Source: Magnetospirillum sp.
GTDB taxonomy: Bacteria > Pseudomonadota > Alphaproteobacteria > Rhodospirillales > Magnetospirillaceae
NCBI GenBank assembly: GCA_024707145.1
Contig: JANQAI010000008.1
Span: 496,001 to 560,000, forward strand
Reading direction: 5' to 3'
DNA length: 64,000 bases
A program made the position numbers and the translations under genes. Numbering within the stretch: position 1 is the stretch's first letter; every line of letters starts with the position of its first letter. Positions 12,234 through 20,581 of the stretch are shown here, piece after piece. Under the pieces are notes generated by a model. It was not told where the DNA came from. It made no database searches and worked only from the letters and a program-made list of their open reading frames with translations.

Positions 12234-13169
12234 ATGTCTGCCATCGTCGGGGCGCTGTCGCCCATCTTCCTGCTGATCGTCATGGGCTGGGCCTTCCGCG
12301 TTCGCGGCTGGCTGACCGATTCCTTTTGGGTGCCGGCGGAAAAGCTGACCTATTACGTGCTGTTCCCGGCCCTGCTGGTGGCCAACCTGGCCGAGGCCCG
12401 GCTGGATGGCCTGCCGGTCGCCGCCATCCTGGGCGCCCAAGGCGGCGCCGTGCTGATCGTGGCGGCGCTGGCCGCGCTGGTCGCCACCCTGTCGCGGCGG
12501 CCGCCATTGGCGCTTGACGGCCCCGCCGCCTCGTCCCTGTTCCAGGGGATGATCCGCCCCAACACCTATGTGGGCCTGGCCACCGCCGCCGGCCTGTTCG
12601 GTCTCCAGGGCCTGACGCTCACCGCCCTTTGCGTCGCCCTGGTGGTGCCCATGGGCAACGTGCTGGCGGTGCTGGGTCTGGTCCACTGGGCTCACCCAAA
12701 AACCGGCGGGCGCGGCTGGCGCGCGCTGGTCCGCCCCATCGTCACCAACCCCATGATCCTGTCCTGCGCCGCCGGCATGGCGCTGAACCTGGGCGGGGTC
12801 GGCCTGCCGCCGGTGGTCGGGCCGTTGTTCAAGATCCTGGGACAGGCGGCGCTGACCTTGGGCTTGCTGGCGGTGGGCGCAGGGCTGGAGCCGCGCGCCG
12901 TCCGCGCCGGTGGGCCGGCGGTGGCCCTGGCCCTGCTGGGCAAGCTGGCGGCCATGCCCGCCCTGGTGGCGGCGCTGGCGTGGACGCTGGGGGTGCGCGG
13001 CCTGCCCTTCGCCGTCTGCGTGGTCTTCGCCGGCCTGCCGGTGGCGCCCAATTCCTATGTGCTGGCCCGCCAGTTGGGCGGCGACGCCCGGCTGATGGCG
13101 GCCATCATCACCCTGAGCACGCTGGTGGCCGCCGCCACCCTGACCGCAATGGTGCTGCTGGTACACTGA
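12234..13169 (+). CDS. AEC family transporter (auxin efflux carrier type)
   Basis: 311-residue inner-membrane protein with about ten hydrophobic helices arranged as two five-helix halves, typical of the auxin efflux carrier / malonate-type permease family. It begins SAIVGALSPIFLLIVMGWAF, contains YYVLFPALLVANLAEA (first half) and FAGLPVAPNSYVLARQLGGD (second half, a family hallmark), and ends in a final helix ALSTLVAAATLTAMVLLV-like segment. Substrate cannot be inferred; many members export small organic acids. Divergent from the small lysine-rich gene with 73 bases between. Confidence 0.88.
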   Translation: MSAIVGALSPIFLLIVMGWAFRVRGWLTDSFWVPAEKLTYYVLFPALLVANLAEARLDGLPVAAILGAQGGAVLIVAALAALVATLSRRPPLALDGPAASSLFQGMIRPNTYVGLATAAGLFGLQGLTLTALCVALVVPMGNVLAVLGLVHWAHPKTGGRGWRALVRPIVTNPMILSCAAGMALNLGGVGLPPVVGPLFKILGQAALTLGLLAVGAGLEPRAVRAGGPAVALALLGKLAAMPALVAALAWTLGVRGLPFAVCVVFAGLPVAPNSYVLARQLGGDARLMAAIITLSTLVAAATLTAMVLLVH

Positions 13170-13227
13170 CCCGCCCCCAGGGCCCGCGTGTTCATCCTGC
13201 TGTCCGTCCCACAGCAAGGAGCCGCCC

Positions 13228-13770
13228 ATGCGCACCCCCGCCCCCGTTCTCGCCCTGACGCTGGCGCTCGCCGCCCTTCCCGCCGCCGCCCAGCAGGCGG
13301 CCAAACCCGAACTGAGCCGCCAGGACCGCCATTTCACCGAGCATGCCCTGGATGGCGGCATCGCCGAGGTGCAATTGGGCAAGCTGGCCGACCAGCGCGC
13401 CGGCAGCGAGGCGGTGCGCACCTTCGGCCAGCGCATGGTCACCGACCATTCCGAGGCCAACCAGAAACTGTCGGCCATCGCCAACCGCCTGGGCATGCCG
13501 GCGCCCAAGGAAATATCGCGCGGACACCGCCACACCGTCGACCGCCTGACCGCGCTCAGCGGCGCCGATTTCGACCGCGCCTACATGCAGACCATGGTGG
13601 AAGACCATCGCAAGGACGTGAAGGAGTTCCGCAAGCAGGCGGAAGACGGGCAGAACGCCGAACTGAAAAGCTTCGCCCAGCAGACGGTGCCGACCCTGGA
13701 GCAGCACCTGCGCCTGGCCGAGGACACCCAGGCCAAGCTGCACGGCGAGCAGGCCCAAGTGCCGCGATAG
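13228..13770 (+). CDS. exported DUF4142 protein
   Basis: 180 residues with a clear signal peptide (RTPAPVLALTLALAALPAAAQQ, cleavage near 22). The mature part is four-helical and ferritin-like: FTEHALDGGIAEVQLGKLAD, VRTFGQRMVTDHSEANQKL, FDRAYMQTMVEDHRKDVKEF, FAQQTVPTLEQHLRLAEDTQ. These His/Glu-bearing helices define DUF4142. It would act in the periplasm; function is unestablished, though family members often sit near stress genes. A second related protein is at 37112-37669 in this window. Confidence 0.85.
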   Translation: MRTPAPVLALTLALAALPAAAQQAAKPELSRQDRHFTEHALDGGIAEVQLGKLADQRAGSEAVRTFGQRMVTDHSEANQKLSAIANRLGMPAPKEISRGHRHTVDRLTALSGADFDRAYMQTMVEDHRKDVKEFRKQAEDGQNAELKSFAQQTVPTLEQHLRLAEDTQAKLHGEQAQVPR

Positions 13771-13777
13771 GCGCCCT

Positions 13778-13884
13778 CGTCGTCCCGAGAAGCATGGCGA
13801 CGACGGATCTCCGCCTGGCACACCACCTCGGAACCGGCAATGCCGTGCCAGGACGGGCTTCCCCGTCGGGGGCTCGGGATGGCA
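13778..13884. repeat. REP/MITE-like inverted repeat, copy 1
   Basis: A ~107-base intergenic palindrome. The outer arm CGTCGTCCCGAG (13778-13789) matches the CTCGGGATGGC arm ending near 13884, and an internal CCTGGCA...TGCCAGGAC pair forms a second stem. Arm order and wording match the element at 23724-23825 (CGTCATCCCGAG...CTCGGGATGAC with CTGGC/GCCAG inside), so these are two diverged copies of one dispersed family. Confidence 0.65.
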
Positions 13885-13889
13885 AGAGG

Positions 13890-14648
13890 TCAGGCGCGGA
13901 TGATGTTGACCAGCGGCAGGCGGGCGAAGGGTTCCAACTGGGCCTCGGTGGCCTGGGAATCGGTGATCAGGGTCCAGCGCCGGGGCAGCGGCGCCCAGAA
14001 ATTCTGGGTGGCGCGGCCCAGCTTGGAGGAATCGGCCAGCACGTAGACCTCGGCCGCCTGCGCCGCCATCAACTCCTTCAGCGCTATCTGCTCGGGCGTC
14101 GCCTCGCACAGGCCGCGCCCGGCCACCACGCCGTCGGCACCCAGGAACACCTTGTCCACCGACAGCCGCCGCAGCACCATCTCGGCCAGCGGTCCGACCA
14201 CGCCCATGGAGATGGGGCGGACGGTGCCCGCCAGCACCATCAGATCCAGTTCGGCGGCATTGGCCAGCACCGGCACCAGGGCCAGGTTGGAGGTCACCAC
14301 CCGCAGCCGGCGCCCCGGCAGCAGGCGGCCCAGCGCCCCGGTGGTGGAACCGGCATCCAGCAGCACGCTGTCGCCCTCGGCGACGCGCGACGCAGCCGCC
14401 CTGGCGATGGCGTCCTTGGCGGAGCGGTTCAGGTGCTCGCGGGTGGACAGGGTCTGTTCGGGCAGGGCATGGGCCAGCACGGCGCCGCCATAGGTGCGGG
14501 TGATCACCCCTTCCTCCGACATCACCGCCAGGTCGCGGCGGATGGTGGAGGCAGAGACCCCGAGGGCGCCGGCAAGGACGTCCACGTCCTCTTCCCCGGT
14601 GCCGATCAAGTCGAGAATACGCTGGCGGCGGTGGCTGGTCCTGCTCAT
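13890..14648 (-). CDS. DeoR family transcriptional regulator
   Basis: 252 residues. N-terminal winged helix-turn-helix (RRQRILDLIGTGEEDVDVLAGALGVSASTIRRDLAVMSEEG) and DeoR signature RTYGGAVL. A C-terminal sugar-phosphate sensor domain follows (LLDAGSTTGALGRLL, VVTSNLALVPVLAN, VFLGADGV, YVLADSSKLG). As the last gene of the kdgT-dtnK-pdxA-deoR operon, 9 bases after pdxA, it is the probable autoregulated repressor responding to a phosphorylated intermediate. The TTGCGCAA repeats at 17943-18048 are candidate operators. Confidence 0.9.
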   Translation of the reverse strand: MSRTSHRRQRILDLIGTGEEDVDVLAGALGVSASTIRRDLAVMSEEGVITRTYGGAVLAHALPEQTLSTREHLNRSAKDAIARAAASRVAEGDSVLLDAGSTTGALGRLLPGRRLRVVTSNLALVPVLANAAELDLMVLAGTVRPISMGVVGPLAEMVLRRLSVDKVFLGADGVVAGRGLCEATPEQIALKELMAAQAAEVYVLADSSKLGRATQNFWAPLPRRWTLITDSQATEAQLEPFARLPLVNIIRA

Positions 14649-14657
14649 GAAGTCCGT

Positions 14658-15659
14658 TTATTCCGGCCGGGGCGGCGCCAGCGCCACCGCCTGCCGGATG
14701 GCCTCCAGCAGGCTGCGCTCGTCGGCCTTGCCAGTCCCGGCGATGTCGAAGGCGGTACCATGATCCACCGAAGTGCGCACCACGGGCAAGCCCACCGTGA
14801 TATTCACCCCGGCCTCGATGCCCAGCACCTTGACCGGACCGTGGCCCTGGTCGTGATACATGGCCACCACCAGGTCGAAATCGCCGCGCCCGGCGCGGAA
14901 GAACAGGGTGTCGGCGGGCAGCGGCCCTTCCACCGCCCAGCCCTTGGCCTGGCAGGCGCGTACCGCCGGGGCGATCTTCTTTTCCTCCTCGCCGTAGCCG
15001 AACAGGCCATTCTCGCCGGCATGGGGATTGATGGCGCAGACACCGATGTGGGGATTGCCCAGGCCGGCCTTGACCAGGGTGTCGCGGCCACGGGCGATAG
15101 TGCGTTCCACCAGGCCGGGCTCGATGCGGGCGATGGCATCCAGCAGGCCAATATGGGTGGTGACGTGGATCACCCGCAGCTTGGGCGCGGTCAGCATCAT
15201 GGACACTTCCGGCGTGCCGGTCAGGTGGGCCAGCAGCTCGGTATGGCCGGGATAGCGATGGCCGGCGGCGTGCAGCGCCTCCTTGCTGATGGGGGCGGTG
15301 CAGATGGCGTCGGCCTCGCCCTCGACCACCATCTGGCAGGCGCGTTCGATGAAGCGGTAGGCGGCCTCGCCCGCCGCCGCCGACACCAGACCGAAGGGGA
15401 GGTCAGCCGGCACCACGTCGAGATCGACCACATCGATCGTTCCAGGGAGGAAGCGCGCCTGGGCGGGGCGGGACAGGACGCGCAGGTCGAGGGTCGAACC
15501 GACGATGGTGCCGGCCTGACGCAGCCTGTCGGCATTGCCGACGACCAGGGGTCGGCACGCGGCGTAGACTTCGCCGTGGGCCAGGCTGCGCATGATGATC
15601 TCGGGGCCGATGCCGGCCGGATCACCCATGGTGATGGCGATGATGGGGCGGGATGGCAT
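14658..15659 (-). CDS. pdxA2: PdxA2-type 4-phospho-D-threonate / erythronate dehydrogenase
   Basis: 333-residue NAD-dependent metal enzyme of the PdxA family: MGDPAGIGPEIIM near residue 12, APISKEALHAAGHRYPGHTE near 140, TTHIGLLDAI near 170, MYHDQGHGPVKVLGIE near 275. The metal-binding His of these motifs are all present. The neighbouring DUF1537 kinase and absence of vitamin B6 genes argue for the catabolic PdxA2 role (oxidative decarboxylation of 4-phospho-threonate/erythronate to dihydroxyacetone phosphate) rather than pyridoxine synthesis. Start ATG 15659 is 11 bases after dtnK. Confidence 0.88.
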   Translation of the reverse strand: MPSRPIIAITMGDPAGIGPEIIMRSLAHGEVYAACRPLVVGNADRLRQAGTIVGSTLDLRVLSRPAQARFLPGTIDVVDLDVVPADLPFGLVSAAAGEAAYRFIERACQMVVEGEADAICTAPISKEALHAAGHRYPGHTELLAHLTGTPEVSMMLTAPKLRVIHVTTHIGLLDAIARIEPGLVERTIARGRDTLVKAGLGNPHIGVCAINPHAGENGLFGYGEEEKKIAPAVRACQAKGWAVEGPLPADTLFFRAGRGDFDLVVAMYHDQGHGPVKVLGIEAGVNITVGLPVVRTSVDHGTAFDIAGTGKADERSLLEAIRQAVALAPPRPE

Positions 15660-15670
15660 GAAACTCTCCT

Positions 15671-16903
15671 TCACCTCGTCAGCCGGTCCAGGCAGCGGCG
15701 CAGGGTCTGCGCATCGCCGAAGGCGCCGGCCTTGGTGACCACGGGAAGGGCATGCCGGCCCTGGGTGATCCCCAGCGGCACGCCCGGCTCGACCTCCTCG
15801 ACCAGGCGGATGCCCTGCACTCCCAGGTGGGACAGCAGGGCGCAGGCCGTGTCGCCGCCGGTGGCGACCAGCGCGCCGATGCGGGGCGCCACCGGCTCCA
15901 CCAGGACGGCCAGCCGCCCGGCCAGTTCGGGACCGCGCGACAGGTCGGGGTTGTCGGTGAGCGCGATCTCCAGCAGCACATTGCCGCCGTCGGCCAGTCC
16001 GGCCTCCAATTCGGCCTGAGCCGCCTGCCATTCGGGCGTGTCGGCGCCGGCGAGCAGGGTGTCGGGCACCACCTCCACATGGCGGACCCGCCCCTTCTCC
16101 ACCAGTTCGCGGGCCTGCAGGCGCGAGGCCTCGGCCAGGCTGCCCACCACGGTGAGCACCCCGCCCTGGCGCGGCGGCAGAACGGGACGGGCGGAGCGGA
16201 GCGGGGCGATCCGGGCCGCCAAGGCGGCTGCCAGCCCCGCCGAACCCACCCAGACCGCCTCATCCAGTTGCAGCGACGCTTCCGCCGCCACCTCCAGGTC
16301 GGCCACCTGGGTGCAGTCGCACACCACCGCGTCCAGGCCGTCGGCCAGGGCGCGGGCCATCAGGGCCTGCACCGCGCGCGGCCCCTGGCGCACCGCGTCC
16401 AGGTCGATGACCATGCCGGTCAGGCCGGCCGAGGCCAGCACGTCGGGCAGATAGGCGCTGGCATAGGTATGGTCGCGCGCCCAGAGCGGCGTCTGTTCCA
16501 GCGGCTGCTCGCCCACCAGGACGCGGCCGCCCAGGGTGACCCGCCCGGTGGCCGGGAAGGCCGGGGCGACAATGGCCAGCGGGGCCCGGCCGCCGGTGGC
16601 GGCGGCCATGGCCTTGAGCTGGGCGGCCAGTTCGGCGGCGGGCTGGCCGCGCAGGGTGGAGTCAACCTTCTTGTACAGGCGCAGTTCGGGACGCCAGTGG
16701 GCGGCCATGGCCGCCAGCTGGCGGGTGGCCGCCGCCGGAGCGGGGAAGCGGCGGCTGTCCACGTCCACCGACAGGACCTCGGCCTGCGCCTCCAGCTTGT
16801 CGGCCCAGGCCACCACCGCGTCCATCCCCTGCTTGGCGAAGGTGATGGCGCAATCGGCGGCCCCGGTCAGGTCGTCGGCCAGGATCAGCCAATTGCGGGA
16901 CAT
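15671..16903 (-). CDS. dtnK: four-carbon acid sugar kinase (DUF1537, DtnK/OtnK type)
   Basis: 410 residues. N-terminal substrate domain begins NWLILADDLTGAADCAITFAKQG (the DDxTG DUF1537 hallmark) and contains KKVDSTLRGQPAAELAAQ. The C-terminal ATP domain contains SAGLAAALAAR, TVVGSLAEASRLQARELV and the Gly-rich ALVATGGDTACALLSHLGV. It would phosphorylate D-threonate, D-erythronate or a similar aldonate, feeding PdxA2. Start ATG 16903 lies two bases after the kdgT stop. The specific sugar acid cannot be told from sequence alone. Confidence 0.9.
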   Translation of the reverse strand: MSRNWLILADDLTGAADCAITFAKQGMDAVVAWADKLEAQAEVLSVDVDSRRFPAPAAATRQLAAMAAHWRPELRLYKKVDSTLRGQPAAELAAQLKAMAAATGGRAPLAIVAPAFPATGRVTLGGRVLVGEQPLEQTPLWARDHTYASAYLPDVLASAGLTGMVIDLDAVRQGPRAVQALMARALADGLDAVVCDCTQVADLEVAAEASLQLDEAVWVGSAGLAAALAARIAPLRSARPVLPPRQGGVLTVVGSLAEASRLQARELVEKGRVRHVEVVPDTLLAGADTPEWQAAQAELEAGLADGGNVLLEIALTDNPDLSRGPELAGRLAVLVEPVAPRIGALVATGGDTACALLSHLGVQGIRLVEEVEPGVPLGITQGRHALPVVTKAGAFGDAQTLRRCLDRLTR

Positions 16904-16905
16904 GA

Positions 16906-17916
16906 TCAGGCCTCCTTGGCGGTGCCGGCGGCCGGGGCGACGCCGTCGTCGGGCAGGTCGGCGTTGGCGCCGAAATGCTTGGCGGTCCAGGCGGTCAGCA
17001 GCGGCACCAGAATGGCGGTGACCACCACGCACGAGGCCACCAGCATGGTGGCGCTCTGCGCCGCCTCGGTATAGGCCGGGTTGGCGGCGGCGACGATGGC
17101 CGGCACGGCCGCCGCGTTCCCCGCCGTCGAGGCGGCGGCGACGCCGGCCACGCCGGTGCCGCCGGTCAGGCGGTCGGCGAAGAACAGGGCGGTGCCGGTG
17201 ACCACGACCACGGCGACTCCCATGGCCACGCCCAGCAGCCCGGCGGTCCAGACCTTGTGCAGGTCAAGGCCGGCGCCCAGGGCGAAGGCGAAGAACGGGA
17301 TCATCACCGGCACGGCGCGGCCCAGGAACTCGCGCATGTTCTTGTCCAGATTGCCCAGCAGCATGCCGACGGCGAGCGGCAGGATCGAGCCCACCAGGGT
17401 CTGCCAGGGAAAGGCCGACAGGCCGGCCGCGCCCAGGGTGACCATGGTGAGGAAGGGGCCGGATTCCAACGACATGATGGTATAGGCGCCGACATCGCCC
17501 GGCTTGCCGTACTGGCCCATCAGCGCCATGTACAGGCCGCCGTTGGTGTCGTTCATGGACGACACGATGGCCAGGGTGGACAGGCCGGCGAACAGGCCGG
17601 CGGTGATCGGCGTCTCGCCCAGGAACTGGCCGAAGATGACGCCGCAGACGATGCCGATGGCGACCTTGGTGGCGAACAGGGCGCCGCCCTTCTTGAGGAT
17701 GTAAGGCGTCGCCTTGATGTCGATGCTGGCGCCCATGCAGACGTAGAACACCGCCAGCACGGTCAGCGCGCCGTTGAACAGGGCGCCGGTGAACGAGCCG
17801 AAGAACTTGGGCGTCCCGGGAAAAAACGTGACGATCAGCGAACCGAGCAACAGGGGCACGATCATCATGCCGCCGGGAACGCGCTCGATGGACTGCTTGA
17901 TGGCGAACTGTCTCAT
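16906..17916 (-). CDS. kdgT: KdgT family 2-keto-3-deoxygluconate-type permease
   Basis: 336-residue inner-membrane transporter with about ten helices. It shows family segments [67 protein letters not shown], and [23 protein letters not shown]. Being first in an operon with DUF1537 kinase and PdxA2, its cargo is more likely a four-carbon sugar acid than KDG itself (inference). ATG 17916 is chosen because the upstream in-frame codons lie in the operator region; an AGGGGAGTGATC site precedes it. Confidence 0.88.
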   Translation of the reverse strand: MRQFAIKQSIERVPGGMMIVPLLLGSLIVTFFPGTPKFFGSFTGALFNGALTVLAVFYVCMGASIDIKATPYILKKGGALFATKVAIGIVCGVIFGQFLGETPITAGLFAGLSTLAIVSSMNDTNGGLYMALMGQYGKPGDVGAYTIMSLESGPFLTMVTLGAAGLSAFPWQTLVGSILPLAVGMLLGNLDKNMREFLGRAVPVMIPFFAFALGAGLDLHKVWTAGLLGVAMGVAVVVVTGTALFFADRLTGGTGVAGVAAASTAGNAAAVPAIVAAANPAYTEAAQSATMLVASCVVVTAILVPLLTAWTAKHFGANADLPDDGVAPAAGTAKEA

Positions 17917-17942
17917 GATCACTCCTCCCCTGAGTTTTGCAC

Positions 17943-18048
17943 GATCTGCGCACATTGAGCGCTCGGCTCAGGTCCGATTGTGGAGAATGATAGTTTAGTT
18001 GCGCAAATTGCGCAATGAGAAGGCATTCCTGCGCATAATTTGCGCAAT
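17943..18048. promoter_or_regulatory. TTGCGCAA operator cluster upstream of kdgT
   Basis: The kdgT-rnr intergenic region holds repeated copies of an 8-base palindrome. TTGCGCAA-A-TTGCGCAA occupies 17999-18015, TGCGCATAATTTGCGCAA occupies 18030-18047, and a partial CTGCGCAC lies at 17946-17953. Both full sites are pairs of half-palindromes, spaced 31 bases apart, within 130 bases upstream of the kdgT start. Such repeats are expected for DeoR-type repressors. Which protein binds is inferred from operon membership only. Confidence 0.65.
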
Positions 18049-18113
18049 ATGAGCAAGGCGGCCACGATTTCGCCACCCTTGTGGCGGCCTGCCGCAGGGG
18101 CTACCCTTCGGCC

Positions 18114-20369
18114 ATGACCACGCCCAAGCGCCCCAAGACCGTCCCCATGCCCTCCAAGGAGGAGGTGCTGGAGTTCATCCGCTCCCAGCCCGGCCGCATC
18201 GGCAAGCGCGAACTGGCCCGCGCCTTCAACCTGAAAGGCGCCGACAAGATCGGCCTCAAGGCGATCTTGAAGGAACTGGAGGGCGGCGGCCAGATCCAGC
18301 GCGGCGCGCATCGGCGCTTCGCCCGCCCCGGCGCCCTGCCCGAGGTGGCGGTGGTCGAGATCGTCGGCACCGATACCGACGGCGAACTGATCGGCCGCCC
18401 GCTGGCCTGGGAAGAGGAAGGCCGGCCGCCGCGCATCTTCATGGCGCCGTGGCGCAAGGGCGAGGTGGTCGCCGGCGTGGGCGACCGCGTTCTGACCAAA
18501 CTGCGCAGGATCAAGGACGACACCTACGAAGGCCGCCCCATCCGCATCGTCGGCGAGGCCAGGGCCCGGGTGCTCGGCGTGTTCGTCGCCATGCCCGACG
18601 GCTCGGGCCGGGTGCAGCCGACTTCGCGCAAGGAGAAGTCCGACTACAACGTGCCGCGCGGCGAGACCGGCGGCGCCGAGGAAGGCGAACTGGTCCTGTG
18701 CGACCTGCTGCCCGGCCGCTTCTACGGCCTGCGCCAGGTGGCGGTGAAGGAGCGCCTGGGCCGCATGGGCGCGCCCAAGTCGGTGTCGCTGGTGGCCATC
18801 CACGCCAACGACATCCCCTTCACCTTCCCCGACGAGGTGATGGCCCAGGCCGAGGCCGCCGGCGCCGCCACCATGGAGCACCGCCTCGACCTGCGCCCCA
18901 TCCCGCTGGTCACCATCGACGGCGAGGACGCCCGCGACTTCGATGACGCCGTCTTCGCCGAACCGGACCAGGACGCCAGCAACCCCGGCGGCTGGCACTG
19001 CATCGTCGCCATCGCCGACGTGTCGTGGTACGTGCGCCCCGGCGATGCCCTCGACCGCGAGGCCTACAAGCGCGGCAATTCGGTCTATTTCCCCGACCGG
19101 GTGGTGCCCATGCTGCCCGAGCAATTGTCCAACGGCTGGTGCAGCTTGCGCCCCAACGAGGACCGCGGCTGCCTGGCGGTGCATTTCTGGCTGGACAAGG
19201 ACGGCAACAAGAAGCGCCACAAATTCGTCCGTGCCATGATGCGCTCGGCCGCCCGGCTGACCTATACCCAGGTGCAGGAGGCCCATGACGGCCGCCCCGA
19301 CGACCTGACCGGGCCGCTGCTGGAACCGGTGATCAAGCCGCTCTATGCCGCCTGGCACGCCCTGTTCGCCGCCCGCGCCCGGCGCGGCGTGCTGGAACTG
19401 GACATCCCCGAGCGCAAGGTGGACATCAGCCCCGACGGCCGGGTGCTGGGCATCAAGCCGCGCCCGCGCTTCGACAGCCACCGGCTGATCGAGGACTTCA
19501 TGATCCAGGCCAATGTCTGCGCCGCCGAGGAACTGGAGCGGGTGCACAAGCCCTGCATGTACCGCGTCCACGACCAGCCCAGCATCGAGAAGCTGGATTC
19601 CTTGCGTGAGTTTCTCTCATCCATGGATCTGTCCCTGCCCAAGGGCCAGGTGCTGAAGCCCGGCCAGTTCAACCTGATCCTGGAGAAGGTCAAGGACACC
19701 CCCAACGAGACCCTGGTCAACGAGGTGGTGCTGCGCAGCCAGGCCCAGGCCGCCTACAGCCCCGAGAACCTCGGCCATTTCGGCCTGGGGCTGGCGCGCT
19801 ACGCCCATTTCACCTCGCCCATCCGCCGCTATGCCGACCTGCTGGTGCACCGCGCCCTGGTGTCGGGGCTGCGCCTGGGCGATGGCGGGTTGCCGCCCGA
19901 CTGCCTGCCCGACTTCCCGGAATGGGGCGAGCACATCTCGGCCACCGAGCGACGCGCCGCCACCGCCGAGCGCGAGGCGGTGGACCGCTACGTCACCGCC
20001 TTCCTGGCCGACCGCGTCGGCGCCAGCTTCCAGGCCAAGGTCTCGGGCGTCACCCGCTTCGGCCTGTTCGTCAGCCTGCTGGAAACCGGCGCCGACGGCC
20101 TGGTGCCGGTAAGCACCCTGCCCGAGGACTTCTACGAACATGACGAGGTGCACCACGCCCTCATCGGCAAGCGCACCCGCCGCCAGTTCCAATTAGGACA
20201 ATTGCTCGACGTGGTGCTGCACGAGGCCAACCAGCTGACCGGCTCCATGCTGTTCCGCCTGGAGGAAAGCGAACCCGCCCGCCCCGGCGGCGCGCGCCCG
20301 CGCGCGCGCCTGGCCAAGCCGGAGACGAAAGGCGGCAAGGGAGGCTTCAGGGGGCGTGGGCGGCGATAA
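18114..20369 (+). CDS. rnr: ribonuclease R
   Basis: 751-residue 3'-5' exoribonuclease. N-terminal winged helix (SKEEVLEFIRSQPGRIGKRELARAF), cold-shock/OB domains (ARVLGVFVAMPDGSGRVQPT), and RNB catalytic centre with TIDGEDARDFDDAVFAE near residue 275, whose Asp residues bind Mg2+. The remainder of RNB includes YFPDRVVPMLPEQLSNGWCSL and YAHFTSPIRRYADLLVHRAL. A C-terminal S1 domain (FQAKVSGVTRFGLFVSLLETGADGL) and a basic Arg/Gly tail follow. ATG 18114 is preferred over the upstream ATG 18081, since the conserved N-terminus begins here. Confidence 0.95.
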   Translation: MTTPKRPKTVPMPSKEEVLEFIRSQPGRIGKRELARAFNLKGADKIGLKAILKELEGGGQIQRGAHRRFARPGALPEVAVVEIVGTDTDGELIGRPLAWEEEGRPPRIFMAPWRKGEVVAGVGDRVLTKLRRIKDDTYEGRPIRIVGEARARVLGVFVAMPDGSGRVQPTSRKEKSDYNVPRGETGGAEEGELVLCDLLPGRFYGLRQVAVKERLGRMGAPKSVSLVAIHANDIPFTFPDEVMAQAEAAGAATMEHRLDLRPIPLVTIDGEDARDFDDAVFAEPDQDASNPGGWHCIVAIADVSWYVRPGDALDREAYKRGNSVYFPDRVVPMLPEQLSNGWCSLRPNEDRGCLAVHFWLDKDGNKKRHKFVRAMMRSAARLTYTQVQEAHDGRPDDLTGPLLEPVIKPLYAAWHALFAARARRGVLELDIPERKVDISPDGRVLGIKPRPRFDSHRLIEDFMIQANVCAAEELERVHKPCMYRVHDQPSIEKLDSLREFLSSMDLSLPKGQVLKPGQFNLILEKVKDTPNETLVNEVVLRSQAQAAYSPENLGHFGLGLARYAHFTSPIRRYADLLVHRALVSGLRLGDGGLPPDCLPDFPEWGEHISATERRAATAEREAVDRYVTAFLADRVGASFQAKVSGVTRFGLFVSLLETGADGLVPVSTLPEDFYEHDEVHHALIGKRTRRQFQLGQLLDVVLHEANQLTGSMLFRLEESEPARPGGARPRARLAKPETKGGKGGFRGRGRR

Positions 20370-20581
20370 CCGCCCCTTCCAAGAATTAAACCTCTCTTAA
20401 CACAATGCCCCTTTCGCGTCGGGCTGCCCATCTGCGCGGCATTTTCTAAACCCGTGGTCTGCGTCGGACCAACGCGACTTCCCATTTACTTTCCACCCCC
20501 AAAGAGGTAAGTGAAAAGACTGGTCCTCAGCGGTGCGCCTCAGGCATGATCACTTCGCATACTGCTTAGGACATACCTCGG

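Noticed and set aside
13188..16019. A 943-codon open frame on the + strand, antisense to the PdxA and kinase genes
   Set aside because: It is rich in His/Gln/Gly/Arg with no domain, typical of the complement of GC-rich coding DNA. The minus strand carries clear PdxA2, DUF1537 and DeoR motifs.
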